Below the pieces are notes generated by a model. It was not told the origin of the DNA and ran no database searches. It saw nothing but the letters and a program-made list of their open reading frames with translations. Positions 12,560-23,101 of a stretch of DNA of 64,000 nucleotides are shown in pieces. Location: NCBI GenBank assembly GCA_026120185.1, contig JANUWF010001217.1, forward strand, positions 2,340,001 to 2,404,000, written 5' to 3'. Position numbers and translations under genes: made by a program. The number at the start of each line of letters is the position of its first letter. Position 1 is the stretch's first letter. Source of the DNA: Voacanga thouarsii (lineage: Eukaryota; Streptophyta; Magnoliopsida; Gentianales; Apocynaceae).

Positions 12560-13640
12560 CTTTTCTTGAGTAATGCTTTCACCGATTTGTTCTTGGCCTG
12601 TATATATCTATTATCTTTTTGTTAGTTTGATACTGGTTTAGAAGATCAATAACACCTTCACAATCACAATGTATAGAGATAGCAGGTATAGGTTTATTTA
12701 CAATTGGAATATCTAACAAGAAATCTCTTGGCCATTCAGTAGTTGTACACGTAGTATCTAATGCAATTAACTCAGGTTCCACTGTACTTCTTGAAATAAC
12801 AGTTTGTTTTTTAGATCCCCACATTATAGCAGCCCCTCTTAACATAAATATATACCTAGTAGTAGACTTAGTTTCTAGATTACCAAGTATCCAATTTGCA
12901 TCACTATATCTTTTATCTATATTGGGAAAACCTTATAGAAAAGGACATAATCTATTATTCCTTTAAGATACTTAAGAACTCTTTGTAGTGCATTCCAATG
13001 ATCATGATTTGGATTATGAAAATATCTACTAAGTCTTCCAACTGCATAAGCTATATCAGGTCTAATTCTATTTGTAAAATTTATTAATGATCCTATAATT
13101 TGGGAATACTTCAATTGTGCTACAGGTTCACCTAAATTTTTCCTTAAATGAATGATAGAATCAAGTGGAGTGGATACATGTTTAACATCATAAAATCCAA
13201 AATTTTTCAACATCTTTTCTAATGCAATAGATTGATCCAAATATATTTGACCTTGAGTTCTTCTCAATCTCATATCTAAAATTATATGAGCTTATCCCTT
13301 TCATTTCAAATTTGTTTGATTTTCACTTTATTTATAATGTCTAGGTTTGTCCTAAATATTAATATGTCATCCACATATAAACAAAGTATTATTTGTCCAC
13401 TTTCTTCTTTGGTATATAAAAATTTATCATGATTGTTAGCATAAAAATCATAACTAAGAATTACCTTATCAAACTTTTTCATGCCATTATTTAGGAATTT
13501 GTTTTAAACCATATAAAGATTTTACTAGTCTACAAAACTTGTTCTAAAGTCATTTGACCCTAATTCCTTTGGGTTGCTCCATATAAATTTCTTCTTCTAA
13601 GTATCCATTCAAAAAGGTTGTCTTTACAGCCATTTGGTGT
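12560..13640 (-). pseudogene. Degenerate Copia retrotransposon, RT and RNase H part
   Basis: On the minus strand the order is: NGYLEEEIYMEQPKGI at about 13600, SLYGLKQ at about 13510, the RT active site LYVDDILIF at about 13370, then KYSQIIGSLINFTNRIRPDI and LKYLKGI, and finally the Copia RNase H segment with AIMWGSKKQTVISRSTVEPE at about 12830-12770. These are diagnostic Ty1/Copia motifs in the right order. Multiple stops and frameshifts break the frame. No gag or integrase is visible nearby. It sits in the block that replaced the golgin exons. Confidence 0.85.
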
Positions 13641-14100
13641 ATGAATAAGTTGATATAGACGCTAAAGCTATTAAGGTTCTAATGGTCATTATACGTGCTA
13701 CTGAATAGGTAATTCTACCACCTCGTGTCCCTAAATTTCCACTAGTACCAATACTTGCAAAGCAATGCAAGAATCTTTAAAAGATTCAAAAGGAATGTAA
13801 TTGAGTCCCTAGTGTATTTGGAACGTAAGTATTTGTTCCATTTCAATATGAATGTCCCATTTTGACTTGGTACAAAGATTTATGAGAGCATATAAGTATA
13901 GTTGAGTTAGTTGAGTTACCACAATATCCTTCTTAATTAAAAAAGTTAGTTGTGAGACCTATGGGTTAGTAGTACTTATATTTCTTCAATAAGGGAGGTT
14001 AGGTATAAAAAAAAAAATTTATTTTAGAAAAGTAGACATTCACTTTTGGACATTTCAAAATATAGATGTGAATATTTAATTAAGAGTTTTAATTTTCTTT

Positions 14101-14180
14101 TGTTTGTGTGTGTGTGCGCGCGCACGTGTGTGTGTGTGTGTGCGTGTGTGTGTGTGTGAGAGAGAGAGAGTGAGAGAGAG
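14101..14180. repeat. (TG)n/(AG)n microsatellite
   Basis: A TG repeat with CG interruptions changes at about 14157 into an AG repeat. The open frame on the opposite strand is only this repeat read as HTHT and SLSL. Confidence 0.95.
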
Positions 14181-16038
14181 AATAAGAGTGTTAATTTTCT
14201 TGAGAGGAGTGGGGAAAGACATTTGTAGGAGTGAGGGGCCAGAGAGTCAGTATGTGTACATGCTTGCAGCCTTGATCCAATGATAAATCCCCAAGTATGT
14301 AGTAGCATATATGCAGGAACCATTAGTTTCATGAGCTAATCAATTTGAATTAAAGTGCAAATTGCATAGAGGATGAATTTGAGGATTTGCATTGAATATA
14401 GTCTCATCCTAAGAACCAAATGACCTCTAGTTGCTTCGGTTGTTTATGTATTACCTAAGTTGCAGTGCAATTTCTCAAGGACAATAAAAAGAACTGGATT
14501 ATTTGCTGCAGACTGACGTGCAAAAGATGAGAATTGAAATGGCTGCAGTGAAGTGGGATTCTGAGCATTACTCTCATCAGGTAAGTGATCTCATTTTCTT
14601 GTTCCTTCAACTAAGTTTTTGTCTTTTATTTTGATGATATAATGTTGTTATTTTTTTACGACGTGCACAATGTTGTTAGAATTGCATGCAAGTTATATTG
14701 AAAAGATTATTGAACTATTTTTTGTAGACTAATCCAGACTATGCACTTAGTGTTAACTTTGTATGGCGCTATGCCTAATCATTTGATTTTATGGTAACAT
14801 AATCATGATGCTATGTTATACAATCTTTTAGATGCAATATTGTAAGGTAAACTTTTTGCTATTGACTTTTTTCCACTCTATTTTGTTTAATTTTCTCCTG
14901 GGTGAATAGTCTCTGATGATTTATTCTTGTCTAAAATACTTGCACTCTGTAATCTCTAACTAGTTCTAGTGCCTTCAAATAGGAACATATGGAGCTGGAA
15001 AAATAGCATCAAGAATTAACTGACCTCTTGGTACATCTAACTAATTCATAAATCTGCATTTGGCTTCACTTGTTGTACTCCTTTTTATTTTTTATGGTGA
15101 TTTGTATTCTATCAGTACTAAAAGCAAACACAATTGGAAACCATGGCCAGTGAAAAGGCTGCAACAAAATTTCAGTTGGAGAAGGAATTGAAGCATCTCT
15201 AGGAAGCATAGGTCTATTAATAGTTGTGTCTCTCTTGCTCACTATTAGCAATAACTTTCACTCATAAAAGAATATTTTATAGCTATACAAGTTCATTTTC
15301 TAAAATAGGTTGAAGTAGAAAGGAGCAAAGTTTTCTGGCTGAACATGATCCTCTTAGGAGAAAGGCATTGAGATTAGCGCACTCGAGTATGTAGTATCTT
15401 GACATTGCTAATATAGTGTGTTGTACAACTATTCCAGTCTTGTTATATGAGTAGTTATATTTAGTGGAAATATGATGAATGCAAAATATGTTTATGTATT
15501 AGACTTCTTGAGAAGCAAGTACAAATACTATGTCCTATCTATTTCCCATATATAAAATCAGTGAATATGCTTTGAATCTTTACTAAAAACTAAATAGTGG
15601 GTTTTTATCATGTTTGCGTTTGACAAATCAAAATACAAGACTCTTCTATTGTATCAACATCATATGGTTGGGGCAGCTTGCAGGTACTCTTGTTGCTTCT
15701 TTTCTTTTCATTTTATTCTTGTCCAATTTACTTTCTACTGTAGAATTGAACTTTACTTGCCTTGTGCTGCTACATAAGGCTGCAAAGCTTTTAGATACTA
15801 GAGTTGTGAGGGCCACAAGATTCTTTTGGTAGTATCCAATTGCTCAAGTCATCTTTCTTTTCTATCCAGTTAGAGTTGTTAACTAGAGACCAGTTTTGTT
15901 CCTCTATTTTTATTATTTCATGGGAAGCTAATTTTTAAATGTTGGTTTTAAAAAAGTCCTGAAGTTAATAGATTAACACTTGTTCTAATTCTAGTCTAAA
16001 TTCTTGGAATGTTGAAAATGAAAGGTTATGGTTAATAC

Positions 16039-16079
16039 ATGAGCTTTATTAATTCTTTATGTTTGGCATAAATGCCTTA
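16039..16079. repeat. 41-bp direct repeat flanking the foldback, left copy
   Basis: Starts ATGAGCTTTATTAATTC and ends AAATGCCTTA. It recurs in the same orientation at 23061-23101 with two substitutions and two 1-bp indels. The left copy ends four bases before the foldback's TGTCACG terminus; the right copy starts directly after the other terminus. Confidence 0.85.
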
Positions 16080-16114
16080 GGAGTGTCACGTCCCATGACT
16101 GTAGGCTTGGGAAC

Positions 16115-16768
16115 TAGGGATGGCAATATCACCACTTAAATTGGAGACCCAGCCCGGCCTGGCTCAACCCAACTTTCCCTGATTTAAGAGGGGACGGGGC
16201 CAGGGGCGGGCCAAGGACGAGGATTGCATGATTCCCGCCCCCGGTCCTCCCCCCCCGGCCTAGCCCGTCCCATATATATTTTACATTATATGTATTTTAT
16301 ATATTATATTATATATGTATATATACCACAAGTGTATATATATATACATATTATGTAAATTATAGGTATATATATATATATTATATGTATATATATTTAT
16401 ATATAATTAAAAAAATAGAAGAGAAGAGGAAAAAAATTATAAATTATAAATTTTACTTTTACTAATTTAGTAATATGATTAATATGTGAATCATTAAAAA
16501 CCACCACAAAAGTTTTAGAAATGATTAAAAAGTTTTGAATAAAAATATATCAAAGGTCAAAAAAAATTGGGCCTAAGCAAGCCCTCACATCCCCGCTAGG
16601 CCGGAACCAGGGATTATTTTGTCCCCAATGGGTCGGGGGCGGGGATCCTCACCTTTTCCTATGGCGGAGATTGGTCCGGGATGGGAAAATGGGAGGAATG
16701 CAAGGGCGAGGCAGGGCCACGATTTTTAGTCCTCGACCTGGCCCAGCCCGGTCCCGTTGCCATCCCTA
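16115..16768. mobile_element. Non-autonomous hAT element
   Basis: The ends are inverted: TAGGGATGGCAA at the left and TTGCCATCCCTA at the right. The flanks TTGGGAAC (16107-16114) and TTAGGAAC (16769-16776) form an 8-bp target duplication with one mismatch. Inside are GC-rich subterminal blocks around an AT-rich TATATA core and no coding capacity. This 654-bp insert interrupts the left tip of the foldback. Confidence 0.92.
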
Positions 16769-17533
16769 TTAGGAACGCAACTATAGGTGTGCTAACACTC
16801 ACAGTCAACTAATTAGTCACCGTCCTCGTTAAGCCAAAATGGATATTCTAGGTTAACAAGGGGTACGTAAATCCATCCATATAATACCATTCAGACTTAT
16901 CATCAAAGTGACATGTAAGATTAGGGTGTGACTCAAAGGCCAAAATTCATTTATGTAGGTGAAGAACAACGCGGGAGAAAAGTCAGAGGAAAGATTGGAA
17001 TCAGAAGCTCAGAACTTTAGTGAGTTTTCATAGCAAATGTTTTGTTTACAAGTTTCTTTAATCGTTTTTAGGATTATGGTGCTGATAGGGTTGAGGATTG
17101 TGTAGCGTTTTAAATGGGGGTTAATAGATGATGTTTGTGATTCTAATTTGAATTCTTGAATGTTAGGGGTTTGTAGGTATTTGTAGGCTTTTGGTGGAAG
17201 TAAGAAGATCATTTGGTTTTTTCGAGATTGTTTGGTAAGGAGATTTGGCTTTCCTGTATTGTTTATGTTTTCTAAATTTCTTATCAACTATCTTAAATTC
17301 CTAGAAAACTTATGTTTGCATATAATTGGATTGAGTATGGTTATGTTATGAATTGCTTTCTAGTTAATAATTTGTATGTATGTGAAAATTGTGAAACTTT
17401 GTTAAGGTTCTGAAATTTTGATGCAGTGATTGTTTTGAACTGTATATGTGAATTTTATGAAGTTTCTGTTCCATACTGAATTCTAGTTCATATGATGTCT
17501 GATGTTGGTGGGTGGTTATAGTAGGGGATTTAT

Positions 17534-18868
17534 GTGTTAATGAAAAAAATAATTTAAAAAATAAAAAGGAAGCCTTATGCCATGGGCCCACATGGCATTA
17601 TGCCATCTGGCACAACGGTCATTCTTCAAAATGGCCATTATGCCATTTTGGGCCCATGGCCATAACGAAATCAATTTTGGAGTCAATTTGTTAGTGCCAT
17701 TTTGGACCCACTTTGATAGTGCTAAGAGCTATTTTTTTCTTATTTATGGCTTAGACATACAATTAAAAAAGAATAGAGTCAATTTTGTAGACGTAATGAC
17801 ATGAAACCAAAACAATTTCTTATTGATTATTAGTAACTATTGTTCTTGATCCACGTATGAGAATTGAGGGTTTACATGAATATCTTATTGATTATTATGA
17901 TTTTTTATTTTCTAAACATAATATTGAATATAATGATGATGAAGATGATAGTAGTACTCAAGAACTTATATGTTGTCCTGATATTTTTCATATAATAACT
18001 AACGTATAGAATATTCTTCGCGACTTATATTATGAATATTCTAGAAAGTATGATGGGGTTATCCAAGAAACTCAAGATATTGATATTCTGATATCTGGAT
18101 CTTCAAAAATCGACCAGGCAACTAAGAGGATGGTAGAATGGTCAATACGACCAAGAGGATCTTCAAGTTTCACGTCGGAACTTGAATTATATCTAATTTA
18201 TAATTCGAAGTGGAATGAAACAGGTAAAAGATTTGATATCTTGAAGTGGTGGAGAGAAAATGAGAGCAAATTTCTTGTTGTAGCACTAATGGTTAAGAAG
18301 ATTCTTTCTGTTCCAGTTTTCAGCTATTGCAATAGAACAAGCCTTTGTTGTTGGAGGAAACATTTTGAGTGAAACTCGTTCAAGAATGGCACCGGAAGTT
18401 TTGGAAGTTCAAGCATGTTTAGATGATTGGATAAGAGTTGAAAATCGTCAACAAAAAAATTTGCAGTAAGATCTTAATGAATTTTTGGACGTAGACGCGG
18501 AAGAAATTATAACAGTCAAAAGTGAAGACAATTAAAGGTAAAAAATGGTTACAAGGTAAAAGAATTACGAGAGTTTTGATTCCTCTATACCCTAAGAGGA
18601 TAAGTAAGCAGCTTAATTTTATAAAATTAAAATTAAGTTCAAACTCTTTTTTTAATATATTTTTTGTTTGTAACTTTTTTTACTTATTTTTATACTTTTT
18701 TAAAAAATAAAAAATTTCAAAAAAAATTAAAAAACTGCCAAATCGGTGGTTGGTTAACTACAATCGTAACCGTCAATCGCTAAACCGTGAAATTGGGATT
18801 AAAGGTTTAAGGTTGAGGTTTACTATTTTGGCCAACCGTCAACCGGAGGTTTGTCAACTGCGGCCATG
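17534..18868 (+). mobile_element. Decayed hAT element with transposase remnant
   Basis: The insertion is bounded by where the foldback arm similarity stops and resumes. About 17845-18470 encodes hAT transposase pieces: LDPRMRIEGLHEYLIDYYDF (end of the catalytic fold), then SSFTSELELYL, FDILKWWRENESKFLVVALM and, in a shifted frame, VVGGNILSETRSRM and DDWIRVENRQQ. This is the hAT dimerisation domain order. A stop in the middle and frameshifts show it is dead. The right end reads GCGGCCATGCCTA; I could not match it to a left terminus, so the exact borders are approximate. Confidence 0.75.
17575..17665. repeat. Short inverted repeat
   Basis: TTATGCCATGGGCCCA at 17575 pairs with TGGGCCCATGGCCATAA ending at 17665, and pairing continues inward through TGGCAT-type motifs. 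Arms are about 30 bp and the loop about 27 bp. It lies near the left edge of the hAT remnant and may be subterminal repeat DNA of that element. Confidence 0.75.
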
Positions 18869-19812
18869 CCTATCCCAAACCTTTCAGTGTTCTGGCCCTA
18901 GGCTAGGAGGATATACTACCTAGTCTTCTGTAAGGCCTTTATTAGGGGGATAAAATACCTAATTTTTGTTATGACCCTTCTCTTAATGGGATATAGTAAT
19001 TAGGAGACTGATATCAGTTAGTTACAATCTTACCCCAGGCATGATTCAACTGTGATAAGGAATTTGTTACAAATTCTATAAATTTAACGGAAAAAAGAAG
19101 TTATATGTATGAAAATGCAAAATTGTTTTGAAAATATGTCGTTTTACGAAGTTTTTAGAGTTTTTGAAAATTATAGGTTGAGTTTCAATGTTGGTATGAT
19201 AAATATTGGCTTAAGTTACTCTGTTTGGCTCGTTTTTGGTGTTCCAAAGAGCGGTCGATGCCGCCTTCTTCTATTTGATTAGAGCTAATCGGTCTTTGTC
19301 TCCCAACTGTTGTTGGCCCTTCAAACCAGGTGGCGCTGGCCTCCTTCTATCCCCTTTCTGTTTTTCTAAGAAAAAAAAAATATTTTACTTTATATTTGAT
19401 CAGTACAAACCTCTTATGTTACTTTCGTTCTGATTGTCTAAATCAAGTTCACTTGTTCTTTGAAAGGCCAAGGGATCTTTTTAGAAGATACAAAAAAGAG
19501 GATTTCTTAAAGTGCATTGTGAAGTTTTTAACATTTGAAAATCTAATATTATGTAACATATTTAATTCCAGGTCAGCTACATTTTCTTACTGAGTTAGTG
19601 AACTCATAACTAGAATAAATTCTGAAATTAAAGAAGTGGGTTGCATCGATCAAGCATAGAGCAAAGTTTTCTTTTTTTCTTTTTTTAAACATGTAAAAGG
19701 TGGATAGAAAGTGGTTAGCACCACCTAGGCTTAAGAGGCCGACACCAATTGGATGAATAGAGACCGAGTAGTGCCAACTAGAAGGAGGAAGGTGGCGCCA
19801 ATTGGTCTCGGG

Positions 19813-21213
19813 CAAGGTTTTTGGGACCGGACTGGACCGGCCAATCAGACCGGTCTGACCGTGACCTGGTACTGTTGCCGGTCCGGTTATATCATTCAAG
19901 CCGTTTTTTTCAGAAACCGCAATAGTTTGGTAGAACCGTTTTAGACCGGTCGGTCCGACCGGTCTGATAATGAACCGCACAGTTTGTTTGTAAAAAATTA
20001 AGGGGGCAAATTTTATAATTCAATAAAGTTCAAACCCCTCAGTGAAAAAAAAAAAATAAAGTTCCTCAGTTTCAATTTACCTTCTCTTTACCCTTTCAAC
20101 CATGAGAAACTGAGAATCCCTAATTCCCTTCTCTTTTCTTCTTCAACAACACTGCTCAAATGGAAATAGCTACTGGGCAGTGGCATCCAAAGGAGTTAAA
20201 GCAACCGAAACAGCAAAAAAACGCAAGCCCACTTGGAATATGTGCTTCCTACTGTAAGTAGAAGTATAATTTGGTGAATGTGATGACGACGCAACCGCTT
20301 TGAATGTGAATCCTCAGAAGGTTTCTGGCTTTGGGAGTGAATCCTCAGAAGGTTTTTGGCTTTGGTGAATCCTCGCAGCTGCTTTGAATATGGATTTGGA
20401 TATTTGGAATATGGCTAATTTGAAGAGAAAAAGGGTAGGCGATGGGGGAGTCGGGGACCACTTCAATTTGCACTCATATATGCTGTCTTCTTCTTCTTGG
20501 CTTTTGTGTTGTACCTTTGAGTCTTTGACTTTGAACACGGTAACCAACTTTATGTTTGGACAAGGAAAACCATTTCTTTATATAACTCCATAGAAAGTAG
20601 GCATTCAAGAAGGGTATAACTGAAAATTCAACTCAAATTTCTTGGGATTGTTGACTGGCTAGATACGAAGAAATGCTTTCACTAAACTTTTTAAATTACT
20701 TTTGTTGGATGGAAAAGTAATTTTATTTTTTATAAGATTCAAAATTTAATTCATTACTTGAGATTTGAAATTTTAAATTTAGAATAATTAAAAAAATGAA
20801 TCCAAAGTGGTATTGTGATTCATTTTTGACAATAAAAAATAAAAATAAATAAAAGATTTATTCATTAAATTCTTTTGTGAATATAAAGCCATATTTATTT
20901 TCTTTTGATCATGAAAGTTGGCCTAAAAGAATTTGAGGATTTGTACCTTTATTTTAAGTAATAACTTAATATAGATTTGAAATTGTGTATTCGTAATAAA
21001 TTAAGAATAATTATTTTAATTTTCATTATTTATGTATTTATAAACTTGAATTATACTATATTATTGATTAATTTTATTTTTAAAAATAATTATATTTTTA
21101 ATTTTTAAATTATAATATTACCGGTTTAATTACGGTCCAATTACAGTTAGACCATTAAACCGTAAACCAGTAAATTTTTCGATTCAATGTTTGGTCCGAT
21201 TCTGAAAACATTG
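19813..21213. mobile_element. hAT element with perfect 8-bp target duplication
   Basis: Flanked by GTCTCGGG on both sides (19805-19812 and 21214-21221). Ends are CAAGGTTTTTGGGACCGG at the left and, reversed, CAATGTTTTCAGAATCGG at the right. Subterminal DNA is rich in GGACCGG motifs. Around 20190-20250 a frame reads SKGVKATETAKKRKPTWNMC, which may be what is left of a transposase N-terminus; no other coding capacity is visible, so it is non-autonomous. It split the right arm of the foldback. A shorter relative is at 26522-27047. Confidence 0.93.
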
Positions 21214-22564
21214 GTCTCGGGAATAGCAAAAACAAGTCAGACAGAGTAAATCAGGCCAAAGTTTTGTCATACCATCAACAAAACTCAATTTAAACCTTTC
21301 AAAAACTCTTAAGAAATTCAATAAAACAATATATTTTCAAAGTAAACATGCATTTTCACACAGATAACTTCTTTCCTTCATTAAATTCAAAACATTCATA
21401 GCAAATTCCTTATCAAAGCTGAATCATGCTTGGAATAAGGTTGTGGCTAATTGATATCAATCTCTTAACTACTGTATCTCATTAAGAGGGTCAGAACAAA
21501 AATTAGGTATTATAACTCTCTAACAAAGGGCCTTATAGAAGATAGGTAGCATATCCCCCTAGCTAAGGGCCAAAACACAAAAAGATTTGGGGAGTCCCCT
21601 ACTAAAACCACCGACAAGCATCAGACTTGAACTAGAATTCAATACAGTACATAACAAAACTTCATAAAATTTAATTCAGAACAATCATCATGTTGTTAAC
21701 ATTGATAGCATCTAAACACCATACTCAATCTAATTTATGCAAATATAGACTTTTCATGAATTTAAAATTGGTACGATATTCAAAATCAGAGATCATCAAA
21801 CACACAAGAAAGTCAAATCCCATAAATCCAAATACAAAACTTAATCGAACTTCATACTTTTTACCAATTCACAGCACGTTGCAAGACATTAAACTTATAT
21901 ACATACGTAGCTTTCGCATTTAGAAAATCATAAAATATCAATTCAATTTCATACTCACAATATAATCTTTTTCATGAATTAAAGGTCTTAAATTTCTAAA
22001 AACATGCAATTAAAAATATAGGAAAGCTGAACCACCTTACTAGAAAATCACGAAATCATAACAGTTCCTCCTAAAGCCTCCAAGGGGTCTCTAATCACAT
22101 ACAATCCTCAAAATTCATAGACCAAAATCATAAGTTAGATATAACTTAATTCCTTTAAATCAAACCTAACACATAAACTTTTTCTAATTCAAACACATAT
22201 TCAGATTTTCAAGCTCAATAGAATTGTAATCTCACTTTAGTTTAGCATCTTTGATTCCGAACTCTTCTCTGTTTTACCTCTTCCATTGCATTCCTCCTTT
22301 ATCAAAGTAGTTTTTGAAACGTCAAAAGTGTCAGCGTTAGAACACACATAACTAATAAACCACTAAGACAATTAAAGCCTTAACTAATAGCTAATTGATA
22401 ATAAGTCCCCAAATTAAAATAGTTAACAACTGACCCCTAATTAAGGTATTAGTTGCCAGTTAATACCTTAATAAAATAAACAATTATCCCTAAGTCTCAT
22501 GGTCACAAGCCCACTAAATAATTAAATCCCTAATTAGAAAAGTGCCTAATGAAAAAAGATTGGG

Positions 22565-23060
22565 GGCTTACGTGCTAATCCTATATGTCATTCTGATAAT
22601 AAGTTTGAATGATATATAAAGATAGGTCAAGTACCTATTATCAGCCTAAAATATCCATTTCAGCCCAATAAGGACGGAGACTAAATAATTGATTATAGGT
22701 ACTACCAGACCCATAACCATGTTCCCGATCTTGCATGCATGAGACGTGACATTTAGTATTAGATTGGGTAACTAATTCTTGACGTGGGAATTAAGCCACA
22801 CTACTTAGTTGATCTTGGATTTGATCCGTAAGTTTAGGCCTAGCGAGGACGTTTAGGCCAAAAAATGAGTGAATGTGATACATTAATCCTACATGTCATT
22901 CTGATGATAAATCTAAATGATATATAATGATAAGTTTAAATATTAATTGTCAATTTGAAATATGTATTTTGGATTAGTGAAAACGACAACCAAGTAGTTG
23001 ATCGTGAGTGCTATTAAATCCATAGTCACATTTTCAAGCTTACGGACATGAGGCGTGACA
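22565..23060. repeat. Duplicated tip of the foldback right arm
   Basis: Two diverged copies in tandem, about 22565-22750 and 22860-23060. Each has TCCTAYATGTCATTCTGATR near its start and a terminus of the form CATGAGRCGTGACA. The left arm has only one copy (16777-16945 plus 16084-16114). Either the right tip was duplicated or one element inserted next to the end of another. Confidence 0.7.
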
Positions 23061-23101
23061 ATGAGCTTTTATTGATTCCTTATGTTTGCATAAATGCCTT
23101 A
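23061..23101. repeat. 41-bp direct repeat flanking the foldback, right copy
   Basis: Pairs with 16039-16079 at roughly 90 percent identity; it starts immediately after the TGACA terminus of the foldback. Confidence 0.85.

Larger units (their letters stand above)
4578..15885 (+). pseudogene. GC1: Golgin candidate 1-like pseudogene
   Basis: Golgin candidates 1 and 2 are plant coiled-coil proteins anchored in Golgi membranes by a C-terminal segment. Exons seen: 4578-4605 (PYWLKAAE), 5015-5095 (DLFDVVDRRAKLVAGEKSDE), 5369-5415, 5843 to about 6520, about 6590-6623 plus 6757-6784 (GLLKSAVST, then SKEASLAK), 7587-7664 (VCAGLSSHIQEYKSENAQLE), 7767-7967 (coiled coil), 8953-9009 (ESIMRNRELTETRMMQ), 14512-14580 (QKMRIEMAAVKWDSEHYSHQ), 14983-15030, 15116-15211 (LETMASEKAATKFQLEKEL), 15309 to about 15390, and about 15770-15885 (AAKLLDTRVVRATRFFW, YPIAQ). 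Stops interrupt it at 5993, 15004, 15119 and 15200 and after RATRFFW, and there are frameshifts near 5990-6010. Roughly 130 residues of central coiled coil are missing between 9009 and 14512. Introns are retained, so this is a segmental copy, not a retrocopy. Confidence 0.88.
16084..23060. mobile_element. Giant foldback (long inverted repeat) element, with nested insertions
   Basis: The termini are TGTCACGTCCCATGACTG at 16084 and, reversed, TGTCACGCCTCATGTCCG at 23060. Arm matches found by reading one side against the complement of the other: 16780-16945 with 22565-22745 and again with 22860-23060; about 17480-17533 with about 21580-21640; 18869-19230 with 21225-21620; 19236-19450 with 19620-19812. 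The centre lies near 19535. Without three later insertions (16115-16768, about 17534-18868, 19813-21213) the element would be about 3.6 kb of nearly continuous palindrome. No transposase of its own is visible. Terminal form suggests a MULE-like or Foldback-like DNA element; no 9-bp target duplication is seen, but 41-bp direct repeats flank it. Confidence 0.75.

Noticed and set aside
14024..14332. 102-codon open frame on the minus strand
   Set aside because: Its core is the TG/AG microsatellite read as HTHT and SLSL; no domain.
16270..16410. TATATA-rich stretch considered as a matrix attachment site or origin
   Set aside because: It is the AT-rich core of the non-autonomous hAT element at 16115-16768.
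21690..21923. 77-codon open frame in the foldback right arm
   Set aside because: AT-rich repeat DNA with a low-complexity translation; no counterpart in the left arm.
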